Assembly (NCBI RefSeq): GCF_016756775.1
Contig: NZ_JAERMU010000001.1
Location: 186,001 to 250,000 of the forward strand
Reading direction: 5' to 3'
DNA: 64,000 nt
Source: Dryocola clanedunensis subsp. sulfonylureivorans
GTDB taxonomy: Bacteria > Pseudomonadota > Gammaproteobacteria > Enterobacterales > Enterobacteriaceae
Shown in pieces: positions 33,196 through 43,368 of the stretch (positions are counted from its first letter, which is position 1; every line of letters starts with the position of its first letter). The notes beneath the pieces are model-generated. The model had not been told where the DNA came from. It did not search any database and was given only the letters and a program-made list of their open reading frames with translations. Position numbers and translations under genes: made by a program.

Positions 33196-34245
33196 TTAGA
33201 TACGTATTGCCTGTCCGGCACTAATTTTCGCCAGCATCTGCTGGCTGACCTGACTTAAATCGACCACTTCGCTGACGCCACCTCGGTTGATGGCCTCGCG
33301 CGGCATGCCGAACACCACACAACTTGCTTCGTTCTGGGCGATTGTCCACGCCCCTGCCTTGTGCATCGCCAGCATTCCGGCGGCACCGTCATTACCCATT
33401 CCGGTGAGGATCACGCCCACGGCGTTACGTCCGGCAAACTTCGCCACCGAATGGAACAGCTCGTCCACCGCCGGTCGATGCCGGTTTACGGGCGGGCCGT
33501 CATGTAATTTGATTTGATAGTTTGCCCCGCTGCGTGACAGCACCATGTGCCGATCACCGGGCGCAATGTATGCGTGTCCTGGCAATACACGCTCTCCGTC
33601 TTCTGCTTCTTTCACCGTTATCTGGCATAACTTGTTCAGTCGTTCAGCAAACGAGCGGGTGAAACCTGCGGGCATATGCTGGGTGATCAGCACCGCCGGG
33701 CTTGAGAGCGGCAGGGGTTGCAGGACGTGGCGGATGGCTTCTGTGCCGCCGGTTGACGCACCAATCGCGATTAACTTCTCAGAACTGAGTAACGGGCCGG
33801 CTTTCAGACTCGCTGGCGCGACTTCCGGTGCGCGAGCGGTAAGCTTTGCGCGGGAGGCCGTGCGCACTTTTTCAGCGATCATCTCGCTGTAAGCCAGCAT
33901 CCCTTCCCGAATGCCCAGCTGTGGCTTGGTGACGAAATCAATCGCCCCCAGCTCCAGGGCGCGCAGCGTGACCTCAGATCCTTTACCGGTCAGTGAAGAG
34001 ACCATCACCACGGGCATAGGGCGCAGGCGCATCAGCTTTTCGAGGAAATCCAGGCCGTCCATACGCGGCATCTCAACGTCCAGCGTCAGGACGTCCGGGT
34101 TAAACTTTTTGATCAGATCGCGGGCGACCAGCGGGTCCGGCGCGGTAGCGACCATTTCCATATCACTATGACTATTAATGATTTCTGTCATGATCTGTCG
34201 CATCAGGGCGGAGTCATCGACAGAGAGCACTCTTATTTTTGTCAT
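33196..34245 (-). CDS. cheB: Chemotaxis protein-glutamate methylesterase/deamidase CheB
   Basis: 349-residue two-domain enzyme that demethylates and deamidates receptors. Receiver domain: [12 protein letters not shown] and Asp56 in [13 protein letters not shown]. Catalytic domain: serine in [14 protein letters not shown], histidine in [11 protein letters not shown] and aspartate in [16 protein letters not shown] precedes the ATG, which overlaps the cheR stop (ATGA). Confidence 0.98.
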   Translation of the reverse strand: MTKIRVLSVDDSALMRQIMTEIINSHSDMEMVATAPDPLVARDLIKKFNPDVLTLDVEMPRMDGLDFLEKLMRLRPMPVVMVSSLTGKGSEVTLRALELGAIDFVTKPQLGIREGMLAYSEMIAEKVRTASRAKLTARAPEVAPASLKAGPLLSSEKLIAIGASTGGTEAIRHVLQPLPLSSPAVLITQHMPAGFTRSFAERLNKLCQITVKEAEDGERVLPGHAYIAPGDRHMVLSRSGANYQIKLHDGPPVNRHRPAVDELFHSVAKFAGRNAVGVILTGMGNDGAAGMLAMHKAGAWTIAQNEASCVVFGMPREAINRGGVSEVVDLSQVSQQMLAKISAGQAIRI

Positions 34246-35108
34246 GATCTTTCCTTACTCAGGCCGTAAACCGTTTGTCCCCGCAGCCAGAACTCGCGGC
34301 TGAGGTTACTGAAATTTTCTGAGTGTCCCGCAAACACCAGCCCGCCGGGTTTTAGCAGGGGAACAAAGCGGCTTAAAATCTCCTGCTGCGTCGTTTTGTC
34401 AAAATAGATCATCACATTGCGACAGAAGATGGCATCAAACTGGCCGGGTATCGGCGCCTGCTTGTCGAGCAGGTTGATCGGCGCAAACTCGATGTGATTC
34501 GCCAGATCGCTACGCACCCGAACCAGCCCGTCATGGGGTCCGGTGCCGCGCATGAAATAACGCTGCGTCTGCTGGGGGGAGAGCGTTTTCAGCTCTTCCT
34601 GGCGATAGACGCCGCTTTGCGCCTTTTCCAGTACCTGTGTGTCGATATCACTGGCAAAAACTTTCCAGCGCCCCGGCGCCATGCCTAACTCATCGGCAAG
34701 GGTAATGGCGATGGAGTAAGGCTCCTCTCCTGTCGACGCCGCCGCGCTCCACACCCGAAACTCGCCGCTACTTTTGCGGGCATGCTCCGCCAGCACCGGA
34801 AAGTGGTGGCCTTCGCGAAAGAAGGCCGTCAGATTGGTGGTCAGCGAATTAATAAAGGCCTGCCATTCGGCACTGTTGGCATTCGCTTCAAGTAACCCCA
34901 GATAATCGCCAAAATCATCAAGGCCTAACGTACGCAGGCGGCGGACAAGGCGGTTGTAGACCATGTCCCTTTTGTGGTCTGCCAGCACAATCCCTGCGCG
35001 CTGGTATATCAATTGGCATATCCGACGGAAATGCGTGTCGGACAGCGGCAGACGCTGTGTCATCTGTAACATTAATGACGATTGTCCGGTGGACAGTGGT
35101 GAAGTCAT
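34242..35108 (-). CDS. cheR: Chemotaxis receptor methyltransferase CheR
   Basis: 288-residue SAM-dependent enzyme (E. coli 286) that methylates receptor glutamates. Blocks shared with E. coli include [49 protein letters not shown] (SAM-binding) and [14 protein letters not shown]. Its beta-subdomain should bind the NWETF tail present on Tar here but absent from Tap. Confidence 0.98.
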   Translation of the reverse strand: MTSPLSTGQSSLMLQMTQRLPLSDTHFRRICQLIYQRAGIVLADHKRDMVYNRLVRRLRTLGLDDFGDYLGLLEANANSAEWQAFINSLTTNLTAFFREGHHFPVLAEHARKSSGEFRVWSAAASTGEEPYSIAITLADELGMAPGRWKVFASDIDTQVLEKAQSGVYRQEELKTLSPQQTQRYFMRGTGPHDGLVRVRSDLANHIEFAPINLLDKQAPIPGQFDAIFCRNVMIYFDKTTQQEILSRFVPLLKPGGLVFAGHSENFSNLSREFWLRGQTVYGLSKERS

Positions 35109-35128
35109 AGCGCCTTCTTAATTACTTT

Positions 35129-36733
35129 CTAGGGGGTGGCGAGCACCCCGTTGGTTGCAAAATCTCCGGTTTCACGTTGACTCTCAACGTTGGCCAGCTT
35201 AAATACGCTGACGACGCCAGACAGATGCTCTGCCTGATTTGCCAGCGCATCGGTTGCGCTTGCCGCCTCTTCTACCAGCGCGGCGTTTTGCTGCGTAACC
35301 TGGTCCATCTGGCTAACGGCCAGTGCGACCTGTTCAATACCCCGACGCTGCTCATCCGACGCCGACGCAATTTCGCCCATGATGTCGTTAACCTGCGTCA
35401 CCGAACGGACAATTTCCGCCATGGTCGAGGCCGCGGTATCGACCAGATGCGAACCTTGCGCAGCGCGGTTCACCGACTCATCAATCAGCACTTTTATCTC
35501 TTTTGCCGCCTGCGCGCTGCGCTGAGCAAGGTTGCGAACTTCCCCGGCGACCACCGCAAATCCACGCCCCTGTTCGCCTGCCCGCGCGGCTTCTACCGCC
35601 GCGTTCAGCGCCAGAATATTGGTCTGGAAAGCAATGCCGTCGATAACGCTGGTGATATCGCTGATTTTCTGCGAACTCCCCGCGATGGCATGCATGGTGC
35701 GCGCCACGTTTGCCGCCTGCTCTCCCCCCTGCTTCGCCGTATTGGCTGCGCTGAGCGAAAGCCCGGCCGCCTGACGTGCATTTTCAGCATTTTGCCCCAC
35801 CGTCGCGGTCAGCTGTTCCATGCTGGCAGCCGTTTGCGCAAGCGAGGCGGCCTGCTCCTCGGTGCGGGCAGAAAGATCGTTATTTCCTGCGGCTATTTCG
35901 GCAATACCGGTATGCATGGCGTTGCTGCCTTGCCGTACCTCGCTGACCGTTTCTTTCAGCGCCAACTGCATATTTTTGAGGCCCTGGAAAATCTCTGAGA
36001 TCTCATTGCGTCCAAAAACCATGACGGGCCGGGCTAAATCTCCTGCCGCAATGCGCTCAAAGTGGCTGCGCACGATGGCAAGCGGCTGCACAATCATCTT
36101 GCGTGACCAGACAATGGAGCCCAGCAGCAGCAGGATGGCAGCGACGGTCACGGTGGCGAAAAGCACCGCCGAAATTTGATAGTTCTTCTTGCTGTCTGCC
36201 CCTGCCTCCACCACCACGTCGTTGATGTTTTGCTGCCAGGCATTGAAGTTGGCGTCAAAAATCGCCTGCGTTTTCTGCACCGGCGCGCTGAGGAAATCAG
36301 ACAGCTGGTTGCTCTCAAGCCACGTTAACTGGTGCTGTAAATCTTCACGATATCTGGCGTAGCTTTCTTTTGTGGAAGACAGCATCTCCTCACCGTCTTT
36401 CGTCGTCGCCGGGATAGCTTCAAACTGGTTAAACAGCATGTCGGCCTGCTTCAGACTGCCGCGAGCGGTAGCCATCAGAAGCCTTATCTCTTCCGGCGGA
36501 TAGCTCAGGGCGGTCAGCGTACCGGCGCGGCTTAATGCGCTGCTGGCCTGCAACAGGGCGGCGCGACTTTGCGTTAACGTATCTCGCTGCTGGTTACCCG
36601 CATCCACCCTCCTGAGGTTCTGATAATCATCATGAAAAGCCCAGAACGACAAACCATTACTGCCAATCTGCAGCACGCCGCAGAGGATCAAAATCAGAAT
36701 CAAGCTGGTCGACAAACGAAGACGGTTTAACAT
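35129..36733 (-). CDS. tap: Methyl-accepting chemotaxis protein Tap-like
   Basis: 534-residue transmembrane chemoreceptor. TM1 is about residues 9-30, the periplasmic four-helix bundle about 31-185, TM2 about 188-210, then HAMP and the long coiled coil with hairpin tip [50 protein letters not shown]. The start and periplasmic wording ([21 protein letters not shown]) match E. coli Tap (dipeptide/pyrimidine taxis). Like Tap it lacks the C-terminal NWETF. AGGA lies 8 nt before ATG 36733; a TTG one codon earlier is less likely. Ligand could differ from E. coli. Confidence 0.9.
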   Translation of the reverse strand: MLNRLRLSTSLILILILCGVLQIGSNGLSFWAFHDDYQNLRRVDAGNQQRDTLTQSRAALLQASSALSRAGTLTALSYPPEEIRLLMATARGSLKQADMLFNQFEAIPATTKDGEEMLSSTKESYARYREDLQHQLTWLESNQLSDFLSAPVQKTQAIFDANFNAWQQNINDVVVEAGADSKKNYQISAVLFATVTVAAILLLLGSIVWSRKMIVQPLAIVRSHFERIAAGDLARPVMVFGRNEISEIFQGLKNMQLALKETVSEVRQGSNAMHTGIAEIAAGNNDLSARTEEQAASLAQTAASMEQLTATVGQNAENARQAAGLSLSAANTAKQGGEQAANVARTMHAIAGSSQKISDITSVIDGIAFQTNILALNAAVEAARAGEQGRGFAVVAGEVRNLAQRSAQAAKEIKVLIDESVNRAAQGSHLVDTAASTMAEIVRSVTQVNDIMGEIASASDEQRRGIEQVALAVSQMDQVTQQNAALVEEAASATDALANQAEHLSGVVSVFKLANVESQRETGDFATNGVLATP

Positions 36734-36787
36734 CAAAGCTTTCCTCGGCCGGCATGCCTGCCGGCATGATTAACGATCAAGAGTCAG

Positions 36788-38464
36788 TCAGAAAGTTTCC
36801 CAATTATCATCGCCGCCGGCAGCAGGTGCCGGTTTACGCGGGCTTAGCGCAGGGGCGCTATAAACCTCACGAGGTGCGGTTACTGTGGCAGTCCGTTGCG
36901 CGCTGTTTACCTTTTTCAGACGGAAAGCAGCGACAGATTGTGTCAGCAGGCTAGCCTGCTCTTCGAGCGCGGCGGCGGCAGAGGCGGACTCTTCCACCAG
37001 CGAGGCGTTTTGCTGTGTGACGCGATCCATTTCGGAGACGGCGAGCGCCACCTGTTCGATACCGCGACTTTGTTCGTCAGAAGCAGAAGCGATTTCCCCC
37101 ATGATGTCCGTCACGCGAGTCACCGCGCTGACGATATCGCTCATGGTTTCCCCGGCGCTTTCCACCAGCGCGGAGCCGGTATCTACACGGGAAACGGAGT
37201 CTTCTATCAGGGATTTGATCTCTTTCGCGGCCTGGGCGCTGCGCTGCGCCAGGTTACGAACCTCTCCGGCAACCACGGCGAATCCACGCCCCTGTTCCCC
37301 TGCCCGCGCAGCTTCAACCGCGGCGTTCAGCGCAAGGATATTGGTCTGGAAGGCGATGCCGTCGATCACGCTGGTGATATCGGCGATTTTTCTGGAGGAG
37401 CCAGCAATGTCATGCATGGTTTTCACCACGCCATCAACCACCTTTCCGCCGTGTGAAGCCGTATCGGAAGCGTTCAACGCCAGCTGTGAGGCCTGACGAG
37501 CGTTTTCGGCATTCTGCTTAACGGTGGCGGTAAGCTGCTCCATGCTGGCGGCAGTCTCTTCAAGAGAAGCGGCCTGCTGTTCGGTACGGGATGAGAGGTC
37601 GTTATTGCCCGCGGCAATTTCGCTCGCGCCGCTGTAGATCGCATCCGAGCCTTCGCGCACGCTGCCAACGGTGATGATCAGCTCCTGTTGCATGTGGCTG
37701 ACGCTGGCTGCCAGCTCGCTGATTTCGTTGCGCCCGCTGCTGTCGATGGCTTCGGTCAGATTGCCGTTGGCAATTTCGCGAATATGGCCGATAACCACCG
37801 AAAGTGGCTTAAGGAGAACGGCGCGCATCCCTTGCCACACCAGTAAGATGATGGCTGCCAGCACGAGTGCCAGACCGGTGACTTCCCATTTGGCAGAGCT
37901 ATAGCCGTTAGTACTGTCAACGTAGGACTGCTCATACATGCGGTCGTTAAGGGCAATGTACTTTTTATAGATGGCTTCCAGAGCGTTTTGTTTGTCCTGG
38001 GTAGGCTGGGCGAAATAGGCGTCGAGATTGCCATTGTCCAGGTAGCCAATCAGCTCTCCCAGCGCCTGGCTGTAGTTTTTAAAGTCATCATCAATGTCTT
38101 TGACCAGCACTTCCATTTCCGGAGAAATCGGCTCGATCTGTTTGAAGGCGTCATAATGTTTTTGCGCGTCTGCAAGGGTGACCTTCGCGTTATTCAGCAG
38201 TTCTGTTTTCACAGCCCCCTGGCCCCCGGCGGCTTCCGCCATACTGCGTGCTGAAGAGCGGCTAAGGTTGACGCGGGTTTGCAGCATCAGGTTCCAGGTC
38301 TGAGTAAGCTCAGACTGCTGTACACGCAGTTCACGGGAGATTTTGAAACCGTCGTTATTATCTTTTAAAACATTTAAAAACATACCGCCCGAGATGAGCT
38401 GCAGCAATGCGAACACTACCAGCACCAGCATCAGCATGGTGACAACGCGAATACGGTTCAACAT
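36788..38464 (-). CDS. tar: Methyl-accepting chemotaxis protein Tar-like
   Basis: 558-residue chemoreceptor that starts [27 protein letters not shown], as in E. coli Tar. The periplasmic helix [24 protein letters not shown] keeps arginines at positions used for aspartate binding in Tar. It has the conserved signalling tip and ends with DDNWETF, the tether for CheR and CheB. The start at 38464 follows GGGTG; an in-frame extension to 38542 overlaps the sigma-28 promoter and is not coding. Aspartate taxis is likely; maltose taxis is uncertain. Confidence 0.93.
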   Translation of the reverse strand: MLNRIRVVTMLMLVLVVFALLQLISGGMFLNVLKDNNDGFKISRELRVQQSELTQTWNLMLQTRVNLSRSSARSMAEAAGGQGAVKTELLNNAKVTLADAQKHYDAFKQIEPISPEMEVLVKDIDDDFKNYSQALGELIGYLDNGNLDAYFAQPTQDKQNALEAIYKKYIALNDRMYEQSYVDSTNGYSSAKWEVTGLALVLAAIILLVWQGMRAVLLKPLSVVIGHIREIANGNLTEAIDSSGRNEISELAASVSHMQQELIITVGSVREGSDAIYSGASEIAAGNNDLSSRTEQQAASLEETAASMEQLTATVKQNAENARQASQLALNASDTASHGGKVVDGVVKTMHDIAGSSRKIADITSVIDGIAFQTNILALNAAVEAARAGEQGRGFAVVAGEVRNLAQRSAQAAKEIKSLIEDSVSRVDTGSALVESAGETMSDIVSAVTRVTDIMGEIASASDEQSRGIEQVALAVSEMDRVTQQNASLVEESASAAAALEEQASLLTQSVAAFRLKKVNSAQRTATVTAPREVYSAPALSPRKPAPAAGGDDNWETF

Positions 38465-38495
38465 ATAACACCCAATGAATGACTTGATATCGGTG

Positions 38496-38522
38496 TTATC
38501 GGCATTCCCTGACGGAACTTTA
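38496..38522 (-). promoter_or_regulatory. Sigma-28 (FliA) promoter of tar-tap-cheRBYZ
   Basis: On the minus strand TAAAGTTC-N11-GCCGATAA fits the flagellar class III consensus TAAAGTTT-N11-GCCGATAA with one mismatch and exact spacing. It lies about 30 bp before the tar ATG. Confidence 0.93.
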
Positions 38523-38587
38523 CGTGAAATTAGGGGAGACAATTTTACTGCTGCGGGCGGAGAGTTAACGCCGCTGCCGCACGTAAT

Positions 38588-39754
38588 TTAGTCATCCCAC
38601 AGCCAGGTCGGCAAATTGACACAGCAGCGTGCGGCGGCCATTCCTACCGGGCAATCCGGTAAGGTCAGCGGCTGGGGATGCACAGGGGTAGTAAACCAGA
38701 CCCCAATTTCAATATTCAGCAGCTCTTCGAGCTCCCTGCGCTGCGTTTTTTGCGAGGCGCTTAGCATGACCGGATAGCGCAGCCAGGTGTTCTGCGCCCC
38801 CTCGCGGGACAAAAGTGGCTCAATGCCCTGCCTGGATGCCCAGTCCTGCCAGAATGACGCACCTTCGACTCTTTTTTGCACAAAGGTGTCAAGCTTCTCC
38901 AGCTGCAACAGCAGCAGTTCAGCAACAGGCTCCGCCATGCGCCAGCTATATTGCGGGGTAAACATCCCCGCCAGCTCGGCAGGCTGCATCTGTGGTATCA
39001 GGGCCACAGCAGGTGAAAAAGGACGGTTGTGCAGCTCGCCATAGGCTGCACGAAGCGTTTGTAGCAAAGCCGTAATAAACAGATTGTCCGCCTCGGGCGC
39101 CTGGTCATAAACCATCATCAGCCGCTCGCCAAGCTGTGGGTTTGCCGTGATAACCCATCCGCCATGAATCGTGTTAACTATCTTTGAACGCTCGCTGCTG
39201 AAGAAGGCGATATCGCCCAGCCTGCCAAGCAGCTGCCCCTGCCACTTCCCGCCGGTAGCATGCGCGCAGTCTTCGATGACCCAGAGATGATTTTCCCTTG
39301 CAACAGCGATCAGCTGTTCGATATCCCGGCAAACAAGCCCAAATGAATACTGGATTAACACTGCGCGAGTTCGCGGGGTGATTGCCTGTTTCAGCGCCCT
39401 GGCTGACATGCCGAAGGTGTTTATCTCAATGTCGGCAAAGCTAATTTCTATGCCGTTAAAAGTGATGGCATTCGCAACGCACTGACAGGTAAACGCTGGC
39501 ACCACAATCCTGTCGCCAGGTTGCAGACCCAGCGTGCGGATAACCGCAAACAGTGCCGCCCTTCCCCCCATAAAACTGGCAGCCCAGGGCGTTTGCCAGT
39601 GCCGGGCGATGTGCTGGTGTAACGCGTTGCGTGCGCTGTTTTCCTCACGGGCCTCATCTGCTTGTTCTAACCAGCTGGCAGCACACGAGTCCTCCTGCTG
39701 GCTGAGGCTCATATTCAGTAGCGGTACACGGCGATTAAAGGATCTGGTGCGCAT
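38588..39754 (-). CDS. DegT/DnrJ/EryC1/StrS-family PLP enzyme, function unknown
   Basis: 388-residue fold-type I aminotransferase-like protein. Features: MGGRAALFAVIRTLGLQPGDRIVVPAFTCQCVANAITFNGIEISFADIE, VIEDCAHATGGKWQGQLLGRLGDIAFFSSERSKIVNTIHGGWVIT, the last carrying the probable Schiff-base lysine in SERSK. Family members usually aminate nucleotide-sugars, but there are no sugar-nucleotide genes nearby. GGAGAG lies 8-9 nt before ATG. It is divergent from the SSS transporter operon across a palindromic operator, suggesting joint control by the GntR regulator. Confidence 0.75.
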   Translation of the reverse strand: MRTRSFNRRVPLLNMSLSQQEDSCAASWLEQADEAREENSARNALHQHIARHWQTPWAASFMGGRAALFAVIRTLGLQPGDRIVVPAFTCQCVANAITFNGIEISFADIEINTFGMSARALKQAITPRTRAVLIQYSFGLVCRDIEQLIAVARENHLWVIEDCAHATGGKWQGQLLGRLGDIAFFSSERSKIVNTIHGGWVITANPQLGERLMMVYDQAPEADNLFITALLQTLRAAYGELHNRPFSPAVALIPQMQPAELAGMFTPQYSWRMAEPVAELLLLQLEKLDTFVQKRVEGASFWQDWASRQGIEPLLSREGAQNTWLRYPVMLSASQKTQRRELEELLNIEIGVWFTTPVHPQPLTLPDCPVGMAAARCCVNLPTWLWDD

Positions 39755-39800
39755 TTTTTAAACTCTCCGCTGCCCGGTTATTGTTGAAATTTAGATCAGC

Positions 39801-39820
39801 TGTTATAAGTTGTTATAACA
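39801..39820. promoter_or_regulatory. Palindromic operator in the divergent DegT / transporter region
   Basis: A perfect 20-bp palindrome TGTTATAA-GTTG-TTATAACA contains a nested 10-bp palindrome TGTTATAACA. It lies midway in the 135-bp divergent gap. GT-N-TA-N-AC symmetry is typical for GntR-family sites, and a GntR-type regulator is encoded in the rightward operon. Confidence 0.75.
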
Positions 39821-39889
39821 CACAACAGAAAGGCGTATTTACGCGCCGCGTCACAACACAACAATAATTCAACCGTTACAGGGGATTTT

Positions 39890-40138
39890 ATGAACCTATT
39901 AACTAGCTGTTTTGAAAGAAGATGGTTTACCATCTTTATGGCAATGTATCTGTTTATTATGCTGCCATTGCCTTTCTTTTATAACACCCATTATGTCGCC
40001 GGATGGCTCGGCGTGCCCATTTTCATTTATGGATGGATCGCTCACGGTATAACAGTTCTGGCATTGATCATTCTTTATGCCTTTCAGTGTCTCAAACGCC
40101 CTGAATATCAGGACGAAGCGCTGGAGGAAACGCCATGA
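39890..40138 (+). CDS. Small membrane protein (DUF3311-like), SSS transporter partner
   Basis: 82-residue protein with two hydrophobic segments (about residues 13-32 and 43-64) and charged ends. Proteins of this size and layout (DUF3311, YhdT) precede sodium:solute symporters, as PanF follows YhdT. Its last four bases overlap the symporter start (ATGA), so the two are translationally coupled. Family assignment is from layout and context, not a motif. Confidence 0.7.
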   Translation: MNLLTSCFERRWFTIFMAMYLFIMLPLPFFYNTHYVAGWLGVPIFIYGWIAHGITVLALIILYAFQCLKRPEYQDEALEETP

Positions 40139-41673
40139 ACCAACTGACTGATATATTGCGTCCCGAACCCATTCCGTTTTACACCACCCTGGCATTGTTT
40201 TTAGTGATCCTTGGTCTGATAGGCTGGCGCGCGGCTCGCTCCACCCGTTCGTTAAGTGACTTCCTGGTTATGGGGGGAAAAGCCGGTGCGATTGTGGGTG
40301 GCTTTGCCTATTTTGCCAGCCAGTACAGCATGAGCACCTTTATGGGCGTACCGGCGATGACTTACGGCACTGGCTTTGCCGGTATGAGCGTCTCCGTACC
40401 CGGCCTTGCCTTTTCCATGATCGTTCCGGTGCTGTTTGTCGGGCGCAAGCTTATGCTGCTGGGTCGGCGCTACAATATGTTGACCATGAGTGATTACCTG
40501 GCCGATCGCTACGAATCCAAATCCATACGCGGCATTCATGCCGTGATGTCGGTGCTGTTCCTGCTGGCCATGATGGGTGCCCAGACCGTAGGGGCAGGCG
40601 TAATACTCAACACCTTCACCGGGTTGCCGGAATGGATTGGCGTGGTCGCCATGGGGGTGATCGTTATCCTGTACTGTATGACCGGGGGGATGACAGGTGC
40701 GATGATGACCGATGTCCTACAGGGAGCGTTGATGGTCGCCACCGCAGTGGTGACTTTTGTTGTCTCGGTTCATGCAGGCGGCGGCATGGAGGCGATAACC
40801 AGTAAGCTTGCCCAAACCCTGCCAGGGCACCTCAGCCATCCGGGAACCAACAATAACTTCCCGTGGGCAACCTATGTCTCGATGATCGTGATGTGGAGTT
40901 TCTTCACCATCGGCCAGCCAACGCTGTTTACCAAATTTTTCACCATGAACAGCTATCGCACGATGTTCAAAGCGGTCATTCTTGGCACTCTCGGGATGCT
41001 CTTCTCCGCTACGCTGATTGAGTGGTCCGGCGTTAACGCGGCTACTTTTGTGCATGGTCTTACCGGGCAGGATGCTGATTTTATCGTCCCTGTCATCCTG
41101 CTGGAGAATGTCTCACCGTGGATATCAGCCCTGCTGATTACCGGTATTGTCTCCGCGGGAATGTCGACCATTTCAGCACTGCTGGTGGTCTGCACGGGGG
41201 GGATCACCCGCGACATCTATCAAAATATGTTTAATCCCCAGGCGTCACAGGAGAAAATCCTCAAACTCTCACGCTGGTTTACCGTAGCAGTGGGTATCGC
41301 CGCCGTGATAATAGGCATTATGAAACCCGCTGGCATCTTCTCGCTTATCCGTTTTGCATTTGGTGGGCTTGGGATATGGGTTGCCCCCGTTATTCTGGGC
41401 ATGTACTGGAAACGAGCCAGCCGCAGCGGAGCCATTAGTGCGGTGATCCTCGGCGAAGTTGCCTATGTCGCCATGAAGCTCTGGGCGCCGCATCTGTCCT
41501 TTGGTTTTGATCCGCTGATTATTTGTTGGGCTTTCACCATGCTGGTGATGATTGCCGTCAGCCTGGTGACAAAGCCCGCCGGACAAGCCACTCTGCATCG
41601 CCATTTTGAAGCTCTGCAAAGTACAGCTACACGTCGACAACCGGCGTCAGTCGCACACGAAAACGCGCCATAA
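40135..41673 (+). CDS. Sodium:solute symporter (SSS family)
   Basis: 512-residue inner-membrane carrier with about thirteen hydrophobic segments. SSS features: LSDFLVMGGKAGAIVGGFAYFASQYSMSTFMGVPAMTYGTG near the N terminus and ALLITGIVSAGMSTISALLVVCTGGITRDIYQ later (sodium-site region). It should import a sodium-coupled organic solute. The creatininase and isoaspartyl-dipeptidase genes downstream suggest a cyclic amide or peptide-like substrate (inference). Confidence 0.87.
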   Translation: MNQLTDILRPEPIPFYTTLALFLVILGLIGWRAARSTRSLSDFLVMGGKAGAIVGGFAYFASQYSMSTFMGVPAMTYGTGFAGMSVSVPGLAFSMIVPVLFVGRKLMLLGRRYNMLTMSDYLADRYESKSIRGIHAVMSVLFLLAMMGAQTVGAGVILNTFTGLPEWIGVVAMGVIVILYCMTGGMTGAMMTDVLQGALMVATAVVTFVVSVHAGGGMEAITSKLAQTLPGHLSHPGTNNNFPWATYVSMIVMWSFFTIGQPTLFTKFFTMNSYRTMFKAVILGTLGMLFSATLIEWSGVNAATFVHGLTGQDADFIVPVILLENVSPWISALLITGIVSAGMSTISALLVVCTGGITRDIYQNMFNPQASQEKILKLSRWFTVAVGIAAVIIGIMKPAGIFSLIRFAFGGLGIWVAPVILGMYWKRASRSGAISAVILGEVAYVAMKLWAPHLSFGFDPLIICWAFTMLVMIAVSLVTKPAGQATLHRHFEALQSTATRRQPASVAHENAP

Positions 41674-41689
41674 TTACCTTGAGGAATGG

Positions 41690-42652
41690 ATGAAAATCTC
41701 AATTGATAAAACATTACCTGTCGCATTGCAGGCACAGATCGTCGGCGCTATCGAGTACGGTATTATGGCGGGAGATTTTCGCCACGATGCGGCACTCCCC
41801 TCCGTGCGGGCGCTGGGCAAAGCGCTGGGGGTAGCGCAGCTTACCGTCAGCCACGCTTACGGTACGCTTAAGGCAATGGGATTAATTGAGACCATCCCCG
41901 GCAAAGGCACCTATGTCGTGCGCGAACATCAGGAGCAGGTGCTGGATAACGAGGTGGGGAAATTGCGTCAGCGTTTTCAGCAGCTCGTGGCGGATGCAGA
42001 AGCCCTGGGCCTTTCCTCCTCCTTTTTTGTCGGGCTGTTAAATCAGGAGAGCGCGCCGGGCATACTGAATCTGCCGTTCTGTCTGGCCATCGTCGGTAAT
42101 TCGAATCGTATTAACCTCAGCTATATTGCCGCGGTTGAAGAGGCGCTGAACATCACGCTTGCGGCGGACAGCTATACCTTCAGCGAATTTAACGAGCTGC
42201 AGGATGAAAAACTGTCGGATTACGGTCTCTGGCTCACCATTCCTCACTGCATTCCCCGCCTCCGCCTGCGGCTGGCGGAAAGTATCCCGGTTTACGCGCC
42301 TTATCTGATCCCGGCGGAAAGTACGCGTACCCAACTGGCCTCGCTGCCGGCGGATATGCCGGTTTTGCTGATTTCACGCTTTGAAAACTTCATCCCCGCC
42401 ATGCTCGAAGGGGTAAAGCGCTTTGCCCCTCATCTCGGGGAGATAAAAATCATCACTCTGGAAGACGAGAAGCTGGAGGCATTGCTGCTCAGCTATCGGG
42501 CGGTCATATACAGCACCGGCTGCCACAGCCGTCTGCAGCAGTTTAGTCAACCAGAGATCGTGTTCGAATATCGCCATACACCAGAACCTCGCTATCTGCG
42601 CGATATCCTGTTCCCCGCTTTACATCAGTACGCGCAGCGCAACAAAGAATAA
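41690..42652 (+). CDS. GntR-family transcriptional regulator
   Basis: 320-residue regulator. N-terminal winged HTH: LQAQIVGAIEYGIMAGDFRHDAALPSVRALGKALGVAQLTVSHAYGTLKAMGLIETIPGKGTYVV. The remaining ~240 residues do not match a C-terminal domain I can name; they are not the PLP aminotransferase domain of MocR types (too short). GAGGA lies before ATG 41690, 17 bp after the symporter stop, so it is cotranscribed with the genes it probably controls through 39801-39820. Confidence 0.83.
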   Translation: MKISIDKTLPVALQAQIVGAIEYGIMAGDFRHDAALPSVRALGKALGVAQLTVSHAYGTLKAMGLIETIPGKGTYVVREHQEQVLDNEVGKLRQRFQQLVADAEALGLSSSFFVGLLNQESAPGILNLPFCLAIVGNSNRINLSYIAAVEEALNITLAADSYTFSEFNELQDEKLSDYGLWLTIPHCIPRLRLRLAESIPVYAPYLIPAESTRTQLASLPADMPVLLISRFENFIPAMLEGVKRFAPHLGEIKIITLEDEKLEALLLSYRAVIYSTGCHSRLQQFSQPEIVFEYRHTPEPRYLRDILFPALHQYAQRNKE

Positions 42653-42665
42653 TAAGGATAACATC

Positions 42666-43367
42666 ATGCAAATACAGAATATGAACTGGCTCCAGGTTGA
42701 AGCTCACCTGCAAAAAGACGATCGGGCGATCCTGCCGCTTGGCAGCACGGAACAGCATGCTTATCTCAGTTTGTGTACTGACCACATTCTTGCTTCCCGC
42801 CTGGCTTGTGAAGTGGGCGAACAGGCGGATGTCCCGGTCTACCCCGGTATTCCTTTCGGCATGGCACCCTATTTCACGGCCTTTCCAGGGACTGTCAATC
42901 TACAGCCAGCCACCTACAACGCGCTGGTCAACGATGTTTTAGACAGCCTGTACCACAGCGGTTTTCGCCGTATCATGCTGATCAATGGTCACGGCGGTAA
43001 CAGCCCGGTACAGCCGCAAATCCACAACTGGCTTAATAAACATCCTGATGCCCGCGTACTGTTACACAACTGGTGGGCTGCCACAGAGACGATGAAGCAG
43101 GTAAAACATTTTTCCAGCAATGCGAGCCACGCCTCATGGATGGAGAATTTCTCGTGGACGCGGCTGGCTAACGTTGTCATGCCCGACCATGAAAAGCCTG
43201 CGCTTAAGCTGGCGGCCCTGGCGCAGCTGCCTGCTTCACAGGTGAAAGAGTACATTGGGGACGGCAATTACGGCGGGCAGTATCAGCGGGATGACGCCGA
43301 TATGATGCAAATTTGGGAACAGGCCAGGCAGGAGACGCTGGCGCTGCTGAATGACGGGTGGGTCTAG
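42666..43367 (+). CDS. Creatininase-family amidohydrolase
   Basis: 233-residue metal-dependent hydrolase. Conserved features are AILPLGSTEQHAYLSLCTDHILAS (metal ligands Glu, His, Asp) and RRIMLINGHGGNSPV. Members open cyclic amides (creatinine) or cleave formamide and related bonds. An Asn-rich, Trp-rich segment and an SWMENFSWTRL stretch follow, where the final metal-ligand Glu is expected. The substrate is unknown. It lies 13 bp after the GntR gene and 1 bp before the next ATG. Confidence 0.83.
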   Translation: MQIQNMNWLQVEAHLQKDDRAILPLGSTEQHAYLSLCTDHILASRLACEVGEQADVPVYPGIPFGMAPYFTAFPGTVNLQPATYNALVNDVLDSLYHSGFRRIMLINGHGGNSPVQPQIHNWLNKHPDARVLLHNWWAATETMKQVKHFSSNASHASWMENFSWTRLANVVMPDHEKPALKLAALAQLPASQVKEYIGDGNYGGQYQRDDADMMQIWEQARQETLALLNDGWV

Positions 43368-43368
43368 C

